Source of the DNA: Dissulfurirhabdus thermomarina
Lineage (GTDB): Bacteria; Desulfobacterota; Dissulfuribacteria; Dissulfuribacterales; Dissulfurirhabdaceae
Length of the DNA stretch: 64,000 nucleotides
Reading direction: 5' to 3'
Assembly: GCF_012979235.1 (NCBI RefSeq)
Contig: NZ_JAATWC010000004.1
Location: 1-64,000 of the forward strand
Below the pieces are notes generated by a model. That model had not been told where the DNA came from. It saw nothing but the letters and a program-made list of their open reading frames with translations, and did no database searches. The translations under genes were made by a program, and so were the position numbers. Position 1 is the first letter of the stretch. Every line of letters starts with the position of its first letter. Shown here piece by piece: positions 7,436 through 15,162 of the stretch.

Positions 7436-8507
7436 AATAAGTGCAACACCACCTAGTTTGGTGTCCTGCCACTATGCACTATCACAGAACACCTCAATGG
7501 GTGCCTGATAGCCGAGGCACTTCCTGGGGCGCATGTTCAGCTTCCGTTCCACCTCGGCAACCTCCTCATCTGTCACCTGATCGAAATTGGTTCCCTTCGG
7601 GAAGTACTGCCGGATCAGGCCGTTCATGTTCTCGTTCGCTCCCCGCTCCCAACTGTGGTAAGGACGGGCAAAGTACACCTTGCAATCCAGCGCCTCAGCA
7701 ACCCGGGCGTGATAGGCGAACTCCTTGCCATTGTCGAAGGTGATCGTCTCGACCTGGCTGGCCACCGCTGACAGTCGGTCGATGATAGCGGCTGCCGTCT
7801 GCTCCGCCGTCGCCCGATTCACTTTCTGGATCACCACCTGACGGCTTTTGCGTTCCACCAGCGTTACCAGGGATGATTGCCTCTTGCCACGGACTGTATC
7901 GCCCTCCCAGTCGCCAATACGAGCTCGCTCCTCGACGACCGCTGGCCGTTCCTCAATGCCGACCCGGTCAATGATCCGTCCACGTCGCTCCGGGCTGCCA
8001 TAGCGCTTGCGGTAGCGTTTGCGCTGGTGCCGAAGGTGCTTGTACAGGTCGCCTCCCGCCTCTTGGTCGCGCTGAATATGACGATAGATCCATTCATGGC
8101 TGACCAACGGATAGCCCGCTGCTCTGGCGTATCCTGCGATCTGCTCTGGACTCCAGTCTTCTCTCAGCCGAGCCTCGATCCACGCGATCAGTTCCGGTAT
8201 CCGCTTGTGGCGCTTGCGCGCCTCCTGTCGCCTTTGATCGGACAGCCGCTGTGCCGCCTCGGCCTGATAACCGTCGAGCCCTTGATTGCGCCTCAGCTCA
8301 CGGCTGATGGTACTCGGGGATCGACCGACCTCCCGGGCTATCTGCCCCTGCGTGTAGCCTAGCTGCTTCAAAGCCGAAATCTGGTATCGTTCCTCTTGAG
8401 TCAGTTGCCTGTAGTGCCTCATGTGCATGCCTGTCTGGTCTAGGGGTCAGAGCCGGCCATTCTAGGCGGCAACTGACTCCTCTTCGAGTCCAAGCGTTGC
8501 ACTTATT
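7436..8507 (-). mobile_element. IS30-family insertion sequence, apparently intact
   Basis: The ends carry a perfect 12-bp inverted repeat, AATAAGTGCAAC (7436-7447) and GTTGCACTTATT (8496-8507), enclosing one full-length IS30-type transposase gene. The element sits between module F's terminator and module G. The exact ends are a judgement: the repeat is shorter than usual for the family and no clear target duplication was found. Confidence 0.7.
7472..8428 (-). CDS. IS30-family transposase
   Basis: 318 residues, full length for the family. An N-terminal helix-turn-helix (LTQEERYQISALKQLG, IAREVGRSPSTISRELRRN) is followed by a linker and a DDE integrase core: D in IGDWEGDTV, D in ITFDNGKEF, and E in the SWERGANENMNGL motif, with the usual GLIRQYFPKG afterwards. 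All catalytic positions are intact. The start could also be the Met two codons later. It moves the surrounding IS30 element and is transcribed against the Rhs array. Confidence 0.93.
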   Translation of the reverse strand: MHMRHYRQLTQEERYQISALKQLGYTQGQIAREVGRSPSTISRELRRNQGLDGYQAEAAQRLSDQRRQEARKRHKRIPELIAWIEARLREDWSPEQIAGYARAAGYPLVSHEWIYRHIQRDQEAGGDLYKHLRHQRKRYRKRYGSPERRGRIIDRVGIEERPAVVEERARIGDWEGDTVRGKRQSSLVTLVERKSRQVVIQKVNRATAEQTAAAIIDRLSAVASQVETITFDNGKEFAYHARVAEALDCKVYFARPYHSWERGANENMNGLIRQYFPKGTNFDQVTDEEVAEVERKLNMRPRKCLGYQAPIEVFCDSA

Positions 8508-8582
8508 CTATGAATTCGCGCGGTTAAAAGAAAAAGCTGATAACCTCTTGAACTAACAACTGAAACGACCTGATATCGGGAA

Positions 8583-9056
8583 GTGCTCAACCGGATTGAT
8601 GTCCAAAATAATCCGGTTGATTTTGTTGATCCGTTGGGGCTTCGCACCTGGAGCCTTGGAATTAGTCTGACAGGAGGTCTTGGCTTAGGCGGTGGAGGGG
8701 GGATCTTCTTGAATATCGGCCATAATCCGAACAAAGGATTACTGGAAGGCTGGTCTGCGTCACTAACTGGAACCGCAGAAGCTGGCGCTTTTGGTGGTAT
8801 TGGCGGAGGAACTCAATTTCAATTCACCACAACTGACGCCTGTGATGTCTCGCAACTAACAGGAGAAGGGATGGCCTTCGGACAGGCTGCTGGTGCCGGT
8901 ATTCAAGGTGGTGTGGAGTATGTAACAAATATGGGCGGCTCAGTAAAAGGGGCAAGCTATTATTTGGGCTTTTGTATGAAGTCAACTGTGACGGTTGACC
9001 GAGAAAACCGAAAAACTGGGTTCGAGCAGGGGGAAAACGCCCATGATCAGCGCTAA
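8583..9056 (+). pseudogene. Rhs module G: tip with truncated core, disrupted at its 3' end
   Basis: Only the last codons of the core remain (VQNNPVDFVDPLGL, about residues 7-20). The glycine-rich tip that follows begins RTWSLGISLTGG and contains long Gly/Ala runs. It is of the same style as tips E and F. Native sequence seems to stop near FCMK (base about 8980), after which the frame runs into the end of an inverted transposase remnant, adding about 25 foreign residues. No immunity gene remains. The GTG start is arbitrary, as the upstream core has been lost between the IS30 element and 8600. Confidence 0.6.
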
Positions 9057-9325
9057 AAGTTGCAAAAACATCCGGCCAAGGGCGTCGGCCAGCCCTTTCG
9101 GGATTCCGTGGCCGAAAAGCGAACGTATTACCAGACCAAGGTTGTAGGCAGCGGCATGGATCAGATAACGTTTGGTGACATTTTCCAGGCCCCGCAAGGT
9201 CATCCTCGCCAGGTTGCCGCTGCGCTTGAACAATGCGAAACTCCGCTCGACCAGTTCGGCCCGCAACCGCCCCAGCCGTTTGCCTTCATTGCTTCGGGTG
9301 TGACGTGTACAGCTAACCTTCTTTC
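8982..9325 (-). pseudogene. C-terminal remnant of an IS1182-type DDE transposase
   Basis: On the minus strand the frame encodes the terminal part of a DDE transposase of the IS5/IS1182 group: RAELVERSFALFKRSGN, then TLRGLENVTKRYLIHAAAYNLGL, with the conserved Glu in the first block and the conserved N-KR-H/A pattern in the second. The N-terminal two thirds are absent. It terminates module G. Confidence 0.7.
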
Positions 9326-9385
9326 CAAACAAAAGGATATGGGATAGATTGACCCTGTAGAGAACATTTGGAAAGGAGGCATTTC

Positions 9386-9563
9386 ATGAACGAAGCAGCT
9401 GAGGTTAAACTGGCGAAACAGCGGTTAAGCGCCCTGCAACTTGCCGAGGCCCTGGGGAACGTTTCCGAGGCATGCAGACGGCGTGGCATATCCAGGACCC
9501 AATTCTACGAGTACAAGCGACGCTTTCAAACCCATGGCCTGGAGGGGCTCAAAGACCTTCCGC
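9386..9563 (+). pseudogene. N-terminal remnant of a helix-turn-helix transposase (IS481-like)
   Basis: ATG at 9386 with AAAGGAGG in front is followed by about 59 residues of a helix-turn-helix domain (LQLAEALGNVSEACRRRG, ISRTQFYEYKRRFQ, GLEGLKDLP), typical of the start of IS481-type transposases. The frame is cut at 9564, where the 686-bp direct repeat begins; the catalytic domain is missing. Confidence 0.65.
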
Positions 9564-9905
9564 AGAGGAGATATCGCAAACGCAAAGAACGCTACTGAAT
9601 GAGAAGATACCAGACAATCTTCCTACATCGGCAGAAGGTGGCGTGCTCTTTGATGGAAAAGTCATATCTGTTGACATAAATCCTTCGGGCTTATATACGA
9701 CCTTGTTTGAAGTTGATAGGGTTTTATTCGGTGATTTAAAGGGAGAAAAAAAGTTGTTGTTCGCTCTCCTTCACCTAATAAGACGGGTATTGACTTCAAA
9801 AAAGGTGAAACCTATAGGGTCTTCGCTGTTTATCTTGATGGCTCTTATAGAACATGGGATTGGCTAGGTTCTGTCAAAATTGATAATGGAAATCTGGCTA
9901 AATAA
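9564..9905 (+). pseudogene. Truncated and frameshifted copy of the module C lipoprotein gene
   Basis: It lacks the signal peptide and first part of the gene. Compared with the copy at 3264-3725 it has lost one A in the run near 9755 (GGAGAAAAAAAG instead of one more A), which shifts the reading frame so that the tail of the protein is not made. It is not a functional immunity gene. Confidence 0.8.
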
Positions 9906-9928
9906 AACGTGATGTTTTGGGTTCATCT

Positions 9929-9962
9929 GGCGGCTAAGATTTCCCATCTTAACCGCCTTTTC
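9929..9962 (+). terminator. Second copy of the module C terminator
   Basis: Identical to 3749-3782 and part of repeat copy 2: GGCGGCTAAGAT, 5-nt loop, ATCTTAACCGCC, then TTTTC. It follows the broken lipoprotein copy. Confidence 0.7.
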
Positions 9963-10201
9963 TGTTTGGGGAGCCCTTGAGGGCGGAAGGGTTGGTCGGG
10001 CGGGTGCTGTAATCAGATAGTGGTTGGCGGATTTTGTGCTTCGCTATGTTGCATAAAATTCCTTATGCTTGAATGCGGCGGCGGTAGCCGTACCGAGCTT
10101 ACTATCGCATTAAACATATTTCGTGCGCCCGACAGAGGCGGCATCCGATGCGCAGCCGCCAGGCATAGCCTGCATAAAAGGATGCCCCAGCTTGATCGGG
10201 A

Positions 10202-10307
10202 GGACATCTCAAATCGGTGTTTTGGGGACAAATAGCATCGGTGCTGACAGCTGTCAACGCCGATTTGAGATGTCCGGTTTCCAACGATGATTCCTCGCTC
10301 GGCTGAC
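10202..10307. repeat. Inverted repeat at the right edge of the island
   Basis: GGACATCTCAAATCGG (10202-10217) and CCGATTTGAGATGTCC (10260-10275) are perfect 16-bp inverted copies 42 bp apart. The right arm belongs to the inverted copy of the 2526-2590 segment (to about 10307). GC-rich chromosomal sequence starts just beyond, so this may mark the right junction of the accessory island. Confidence 0.65.
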
Positions 10308-10375
10308 CGGAGAGAGAAATCCAGGCCTTCGCCGCCCTCGATGGCGTTGCAATAAAGCCGCCCGTGGAGCAGGGG

Positions 10376-11941
10376 TCAGGCCCCCTCGGGCAACCGGAAG
10401 ACCTCGAGTTCCGCCTCGAGCCGCTCCGAGACCCCGCGGAGGGTGGCGGCCACCTCGCGCATCGCCTCCGCGTTCCGGGTCATCCTCGCGCTGGCCTCCG
10501 CGATGGATTCCGTCATCCTGGCCATCTCCTGGACCTCCCCGTCCGCCTCCTGGGTCCGCCGGCTCACTTCCTGGACCGTGGCCGTCTGTTCCTCCACGGC
10601 CGCAGCCACGCTGCCGGCGAGTTCGGCCACGTGGCGCACCTCGCCCACGATCCTTTCCACCGCCTCGGTGCTGGCCCGGGAGTCGGCCTGCAGCTCGTCG
10701 ACCACCGTCTCGATCTCCTCCACGGATCGGCCGGTCTGCTTGGCGAGTTCCTTCACCTCGTTGGCCACCACGGCGAACCCCTTGCCCATTTCCCCGGCAC
10801 GTGCCGCCTCGATGGTGGCGTTCAGGGCCAGGAGGTTCGTCTGCTCGGCGATGGCGCCGATGAGTGTGCTCGCCTCCCCGATCTTGACGGCCGACCGGGC
10901 CAGTTTCCGGATGATGGCCTCGGCCTCTTCGGCGCCCTGGTCGGCCCGCTGCGAGGCGTCCCGGACCTCTTGGGTATGCCGGGCGATCTCCGTCACCGTG
11001 GCGGTCATCTCTTCCATGGCGGCGGCCACCCCGGAGACGCTGGCGCTGGCTTGCTCCGAGGACCCGCGCACCTGCCGGGCCTGGTCCGCAGCCTCGGCGG
11101 CGGCCGCCGCCACCTCGGCCGCCGCGTCATGGACACCGCCTCCCTGCCGGGCCACGTCACCGGATGCGGCCTTGATGGCCGAGAAGAAGCGCCGGAGGGA
11201 CTCCAGTGCATGGTTGACGGCCCGTGCCACCTGGGCCATCTCGTCACGGCCGCCCGCGGGGAGGTCCCGGCTGAAATCCCCCTCGGCGACCTGCTCCAGG
11301 CCGACCAGGATGTCGTGAATGGGCCGGGAGACCGCCCGCGCCACCCAGAGACCGAAGGCCACCGCCATCACCAGGGCCGCGCCGTTGGCTGCCAGGCCGA
11401 AGGCCTTCAGGTGGGATACCTGCCGGCGGGCGTCGCCCTGGAGGGCCAGGGCCCGGCGCGAGTAGAAGTCGTCCAGGCGGCCGAGGCGGGCCAGCACCTC
11501 CCTGGAGGGCCGGTGCACCGCCTCGTTGTAAACCTCGGCCACGTCGTCGGCATCCACTTCTCCGCCGCCGGCGAAGAGCCGTCGCAGTCCGGCGGCCCCC
11601 CGGTGCATGGCCGCGTGGTGCCGCCGGATGCCGTCCAGGAGCTCACGTTCCTCTCCGTCCCGGGCCTGGACAGAGGCGAGGAAACGGCCCAGCGGGCACG
11701 CCGCCGGGTCGAGCTCCACCTCCGGCGCGGACTCGTTCAACAAGTCCGCCAGGACGTTCACCTTCCAGCGGATGAGGGCCGAGACGGCCTCCTTCTCCGC
11801 CTCCAGCAGGCGCCGCGCCGTCGCGGCCCGCTCGCCGTAGGCGTCGGCACGGTGCTGGAGGACATACATGACACCGAGGTTCAGGAGGTTGACGAGGCTG
11901 ACCGCCGCAAACCCGATGCCGATCTTCTGCCAGATCTTCAT
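10376..11941 (-). CDS. Methyl-accepting chemotaxis protein
   Basis: 521 residues. An N-terminal membrane segment (about 6-28) and a second one (about 186-205) bracket a helical sensor domain. HAMP follows ([20 protein letters not shown]), then a long helical signalling domain with the conserved hairpin tip ([33 protein letters not shown]). The sensor region holds W, C-PLG and HH-xx-MH spaced like the zinc-binding CZB fold, but the first His ligand position is not His, so metal binding is uncertain. No chemotaxis genes are adjacent. It probably signals to the CheA/CheW array from the inner membrane. Confidence 0.92.
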   Translation of the reverse strand: MKIWQKIGIGFAAVSLVNLLNLGVMYVLQHRADAYGERAATARRLLEAEKEAVSALIRWKVNVLADLLNESAPEVELDPAACPLGRFLASVQARDGEERELLDGIRRHHAAMHRGAAGLRRLFAGGGEVDADDVAEVYNEAVHRPSREVLARLGRLDDFYSRRALALQGDARRQVSHLKAFGLAANGAALVMAVAFGLWVARAVSRPIHDILVGLEQVAEGDFSRDLPAGGRDEMAQVARAVNHALESLRRFFSAIKAASGDVARQGGGVHDAAAEVAAAAAEAADQARQVRGSSEQASASVSGVAAAMEEMTATVTEIARHTQEVRDASQRADQGAEEAEAIIRKLARSAVKIGEASTLIGAIAEQTNLLALNATIEAARAGEMGKGFAVVANEVKELAKQTGRSVEEIETVVDELQADSRASTEAVERIVGEVRHVAELAGSVAAAVEEQTATVQEVSRRTQEADGEVQEMARMTESIAEASARMTRNAEAMREVAATLRGVSERLEAELEVFRLPEGA

Positions 11942-12056
11942 GCCGCCGCCCTCCTCTGGTCTTGTCCCGGAACGAAACGGGCCCGGGCGGGACCCGAGAA
12001 CACGGTCCCCGGCGCCGTACCCGCCCCGTCCCGTTCTCTTTTCGGCAGCCGGCGGA

Positions 12057-12084
12057 ATAAAGTTAACTAGATGAAATCTTGCAA
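12057..12084 (-). promoter_or_regulatory. Candidate sigma70-type promoter for the chemotaxis receptor gene
   Basis: On the minus strand TTGCAA is followed 16 nt later by TTTATT inside an AT-rich island that contrasts with the GC-rich surroundings. It lies about 115 bp upstream of the ATG at 11941. The match to consensus is only moderate. Confidence 0.3.
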
Positions 12085-12127
12085 ATTTTTTCTTCCAGAA
12101 AGAAGAGCGGCCAGGCGACGGGCGGCC

Positions 12128-13396
12128 TCACCCGGCCCCGTGCCGCGCCTGGCCGGACGAGGCCACCACGGCGGCATCGGCAACCTCCGGGCCGGGGAAG
12201 TCCTGCTCGGCGGCCTGGGGATGCACCTCGCACCCCGCCCCCACGCGGCAGCCCTTCGGGATCCTCGCCCTCGCGCCCACCACGGTGAGTGCTCCGCCGG
12301 TGCGACCCGCCACGGACCCCGGCCCGAAGACGGCCGCCTTGTCCGCGATGACCCTTTCGAGGCGGGCGCCCTCCCCCACCCGCACGTCGAAGAAGAGGAT
12401 GGAGTCCCGAACGATGGCTCCCTTCTCCACGTGGACCCCCGGGAAAAGCACGGAACCTTCCACCCGCCCCTCCACCCGGACCCCGTTGTGGAGCACGGCG
12501 GAGGCGACCTCGGCCCCCGGGCCGAGGAAGGCCGGCCCGCGTTCGGCGATCCGTTCGTGCTGGAGGTTGGTGCGGACCTCCCAGTCCTCCAGGGGAGGCG
12601 CCGGTTCCGGGCCGAGGAGCGCCATGTTGGCCCGCCAGTACTCCTCGAGGGTCCGCAGGTAGCCCCAGTACCCGGCATGCCGGTAGCCGAAGACCCGGTA
12701 CCGGCCGATCATGCCCGGCAGGATGTCCCGTCCGAACTCGTGGGAGGAGGCCTTCGCGTTCTCGTCGAGCACGGCCTCCAGGACCTCCCGGCGGAAGAGG
12801 TAGATCGTCATGGAGGCCCAGTTGGAGATGGGACGGGCCGGCTTCTCCCGGTAGGCCTCGAGGGGCCCGCCCCGGGGGTCCGACCCGCCGATCCGGCCGA
12901 GCCCGAATCGGGAGGCCTCTCCGGGCGGCACCTCCACGAAGGCCGCGGTCATGTCGGCGCCCGCCTCCCTGTGGAAGGCGACGAGTTCGCCGTAGTCCAT
13001 CCGGTAGACGTGGTCACCGGAGAGCACCAGCACCAGGTCCGGGTCGTGGGCGGCGATGAAGTCGAGGTTCTGGTGCACGGCGTTGGCCGTCCCCCGGTAC
13101 CAGTCCCAGGCGTGAAGCCCCTGGAAGGGCGGAAGAAGCGCGATGCCCCGGCGCCGGCCCGCGAGGTCCCAGGAGGCGCCGTCGCCGATGTGCGAGATGA
13201 GGGAGGCGGACCGGTACTGGCCCAGGACTCCCACCCGCTCGATCCCCGAGTGCATGATGTTGCTCAGGGGGAAGTCGATCACCCGGTAGAGCCCCCCGAA
13301 GGGGACGGTGGACTTCGGCCGCCGGTGGGTGAGGACGCCCAGCTCGTCCACCCGTCCCCCGGCCAGCACCATGGCGAGCACGCCCCGCACGGCCAT
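12128..13396 (-). CDS. glgC: Glucose-1-phosphate adenylyltransferase-like nucleotidyltransferase
   Basis: 422 residues, usual length. The N-terminal nucleotidyltransferase domain has the pyrophosphorylase region (MVLAGG, RRPKSTVPFGG), then VIDFPLSN, the sugar-binding WYRGTANAV and the metal-site LSGDHVYRMDYGEL. The C-terminal third forms hexapeptide-repeat beta-helix sequence (VLHNGVRVEGRVEGSVLFPG). It makes ADP-glucose from ATP and glucose-1-phosphate for glycogen synthesis. The normal GxGxRL of the P-loop reads GGRVDEL here, a variant also known in related bacteria. No other glycogen gene is adjacent. Confidence 0.88.
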   Translation of the reverse strand: MAVRGVLAMVLAGGRVDELGVLTHRRPKSTVPFGGLYRVIDFPLSNIMHSGIERVGVLGQYRSASLISHIGDGASWDLAGRRRGIALLPPFQGLHAWDWYRGTANAVHQNLDFIAAHDPDLVLVLSGDHVYRMDYGELVAFHREAGADMTAAFVEVPPGEASRFGLGRIGGSDPRGGPLEAYREKPARPISNWASMTIYLFRREVLEAVLDENAKASSHEFGRDILPGMIGRYRVFGYRHAGYWGYLRTLEEYWRANMALLGPEPAPPLEDWEVRTNLQHERIAERGPAFLGPGAEVASAVLHNGVRVEGRVEGSVLFPGVHVEKGAIVRDSILFFDVRVGEGARLERVIADKAAVFGPGSVAGRTGGALTVVGARARIPKGCRVGAGCEVHPQAAEQDFPGPEVADAAVVASSGQARHGAG

Positions 13397-13514
13397 GCCT
13401 CCTTTCGCGGCGAGGCGGGGGCCGTCTCCTTGCCGGTGGCCCGCCGCCTATGACGAGGTTACGCCGCGGCGCCGCACCGGGCAACAGAAAAGAGGGGGCC
13501 GGGATCGGGCCCGG

Positions 13515-14591
13515 TCACGAGGAGATGTGCTTGACCGTGAGGCGCTGGAGGACCTGGGACGAAAAGTTCTCCACCAGTGCGGGGTCCAGGTTCTGGAGCG
13601 GGACCTCGGCCCGGGCGCTCTGGCGGTGTCCGCCGGCGGAGCCCACCTTGCCGAAGGACTTCACCGCCAGGCGCCCCGCGTTCTTCTTGTAGCCGTCGCA
13701 GCGGAAGATGACCACCAGGCGCTCCCCGTAGAAGCCGGAGACGATGACCCAGCCGATGTCGTGGATGTGGGTGAAGAAGTCGGCCACCACCACCAGGATG
13801 TCGGGGTTGGCCACCTTCCCCACGTGGGTGTAGATGCGCTTCTTGCTGATGATCATCTGCTCGAAGGCGGCCCGGAAGAACTTCAGCTCGGAGCGCCGGA
13901 TGTCGGAGGTCTCGATCTTGCGGAGGAGGTTCTGGTTGATGCGCTTGAAGAGGTACTGGAAGCTCAGGACGTCCCCGTAGGAGGCCTTCTTGGCGAAGTT
14001 GTGGGTGTCGGTCTTGATGCCGTAGAAAAGGGCCGTGGCGAGCGCCACCGAGGGCTTGATCCCCGCCGCGCGGAGATACTCCGTCATCTGGGTGGAGACC
14101 GCCCCGTAGTCCTCCCGGATGTCCACGAAGGGGGCGTCCCAGCCCTTGGTGAGCGGGTGGTGGTCGATCACGGCGTCGTAGGAGATCCGCTCGAGGTCCG
14201 GGTGGTGGGACGGCTGGGAATCCACCAGGACGAACTTGGTATAATCGTCCTTCTTGAAGGTCCGCAGCCGCTGGATGGGGATCTTGAGCAGCTCCACCAT
14301 GGCGAGGTTGTTCACCCGCTTGATCTCGTTGGGATGGGCGATGGTCACCTCCTCGACCCGCCGGGCCAACAGGCGGCGCACGGCCAGGGCGCTGGCCAGG
14401 GCGTCGGGATCGGCCACGATGAGGACCAGTACGCGGTCCTCCCGCTTGAAGAGGTCGAGGAAGGCCTTGAGCCGCTCCCGGTTGGAGAGCCGGCGGCTGG
14501 CCTTGGCGGAACCGGCGGCGGAGACACTGGGGTCCAGTGCCGGGTGGACCACCTTTCCATTGCGGGCCTTGGTGTTCTTCACCGTTCCCAT
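13515..14591 (-). CDS. DHH-family phosphoesterase (NrnA-like oligoribonuclease/PAP phosphatase)
   Basis: 358 residues from an ATG with AGGG about 6 nt upstream; a longer in-frame start exists but reads through non-coding sequence. DHH-superfamily motifs are visible: ADPDALASAL (motif I without the usual leading His), VDSQPSHH (motif II), VIDHHP (the DHH motif) and GIKTDTHNF (motif IV). The C-terminal DHHA1 domain has SAGGHRQSARAEVP. Such enzymes are manganese-dependent and degrade short RNA oligonucleotides or pAp. The central Lys/Arg-rich segment (KKASYGDVLSFQYLFKRIN) separates the two domains. It stands alone between glgC and a long intergenic region. Confidence 0.82.
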   Translation of the reverse strand: MGTVKNTKARNGKVVHPALDPSVSAAGSAKASRRLSNRERLKAFLDLFKREDRVLVLIVADPDALASALAVRRLLARRVEEVTIAHPNEIKRVNNLAMVELLKIPIQRLRTFKKDDYTKFVLVDSQPSHHPDLERISYDAVIDHHPLTKGWDAPFVDIREDYGAVSTQMTEYLRAAGIKPSVALATALFYGIKTDTHNFAKKASYGDVLSFQYLFKRINQNLLRKIETSDIRRSELKFFRAAFEQMIISKKRIYTHVGKVANPDILVVVADFFTHIHDIGWVIVSGFYGERLVVIFRCDGYKKNAGRLAVKSFGKVGSAGGHRQSARAEVPLQNLDPALVENFSSQVLQRLTVKHISS

Positions 14592-15162
14592 GCGCACCCT
14601 TGACGGTCTCCATGGATCCGTGGGCGCTCGAGAACGGGCCAGATGCAAGGCGGCGACGATGTCGACAATACGTGGAGTATATCGACGAATCGCCAAAACG
14701 CCGCAGGTGGCCCGTTATCGGGCGCCCCGAAGGGCGGCGTGTCCGCCGCCGGGGGGGACCATGCTCCGTCCATGGCTTGAGGGCCTCGTTCGCAAAAGGT
14801 CTCTGGAGCGACGATGGGATGGGACGCAACGCCGCCAAGCGTCCCGCTCGGTGATCTCCGCGACGCCATCATAACCTGAAGTTCCATGCGACTCGCGGCC
14901 CGATGCCTCCTGAAAGCCGCCACGGATCCAGGGGCTCGCGAACAGGCCCCCGAAAGGACCGGCATCGGCCGAAACAGGATATGGGAGGCTGGGGACGTCA
15001 TGGGGAGGAAGGGATGGCGTTTCCGGGGAGGGCCGCCGTGGGCCGTGTCGCCATGGATGCCCCGCCTTCACGGCGGGATGCGCCCCGCCGGCCTGCAGGC
15101 GGGTCGCCGGCCCGGTCCATTTTGGCGCCACCTTAGCAAATGATGCCGGGCGGGACAAGACC
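14592..15162. other. 571-bp intergenic region with GC-rich hairpins, no gene seen
   Basis: No frame here shows coding character. Near 15060-15110 there are two adjacent hairpins (CCCGCCTTCACGGCGGG and CCCGCCGGCCTGCAGGCGGG), which lie just downstream of polX and could be repeat-type or transcription-ending structures. They lack a T-run on either strand. Nothing resembling a tRNA was found. Confidence 0.5.

Larger units (their letters stand above)
9564..10249 (+). repeat. 686-bp direct repeat, copy 2 (copy 1 at 3383-4069)
   Basis: About 98% identical to copy 1, one base shorter because an A8 run is A7 here. It contains a broken lipoprotein gene, the same terminator (9929-9962) and the same non-coding tail including GGACATCTCAAATCGG. 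Confidence 0.9.

Noticed and set aside
9472-9867. Plus-strand protein spanning the transposase remnant and the repeat
   Set aside because: It is a chance fusion frame across the 9564 junction and part of it is a frameshifted copy of the lipoprotein gene.
1-10249. CRISPR array
   Set aside because: Repeats here are long Rhs-core and IS-related copies, with no regular short repeats and spacers.
10364-12070. Long plus-strand reading frame of 568 codons opposite the chemotaxis receptor gene
   Set aside because: It is a high-GC antisense frame of the real minus-strand gene, with Gly/Pro/Arg-rich sequence lacking any family.
12128-13396. GlgC with a destroyed active-site loop
   Set aside because: GGRVDEL instead of GxGxRL looked like damage, but all other motifs are intact and I recall the same variant in related bacteria.
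14592-15162. Possible tRNA or small RNA among the hairpins
   Set aside because: No cloverleaf could be drawn and the hairpins lack T-runs or known RNA motifs.
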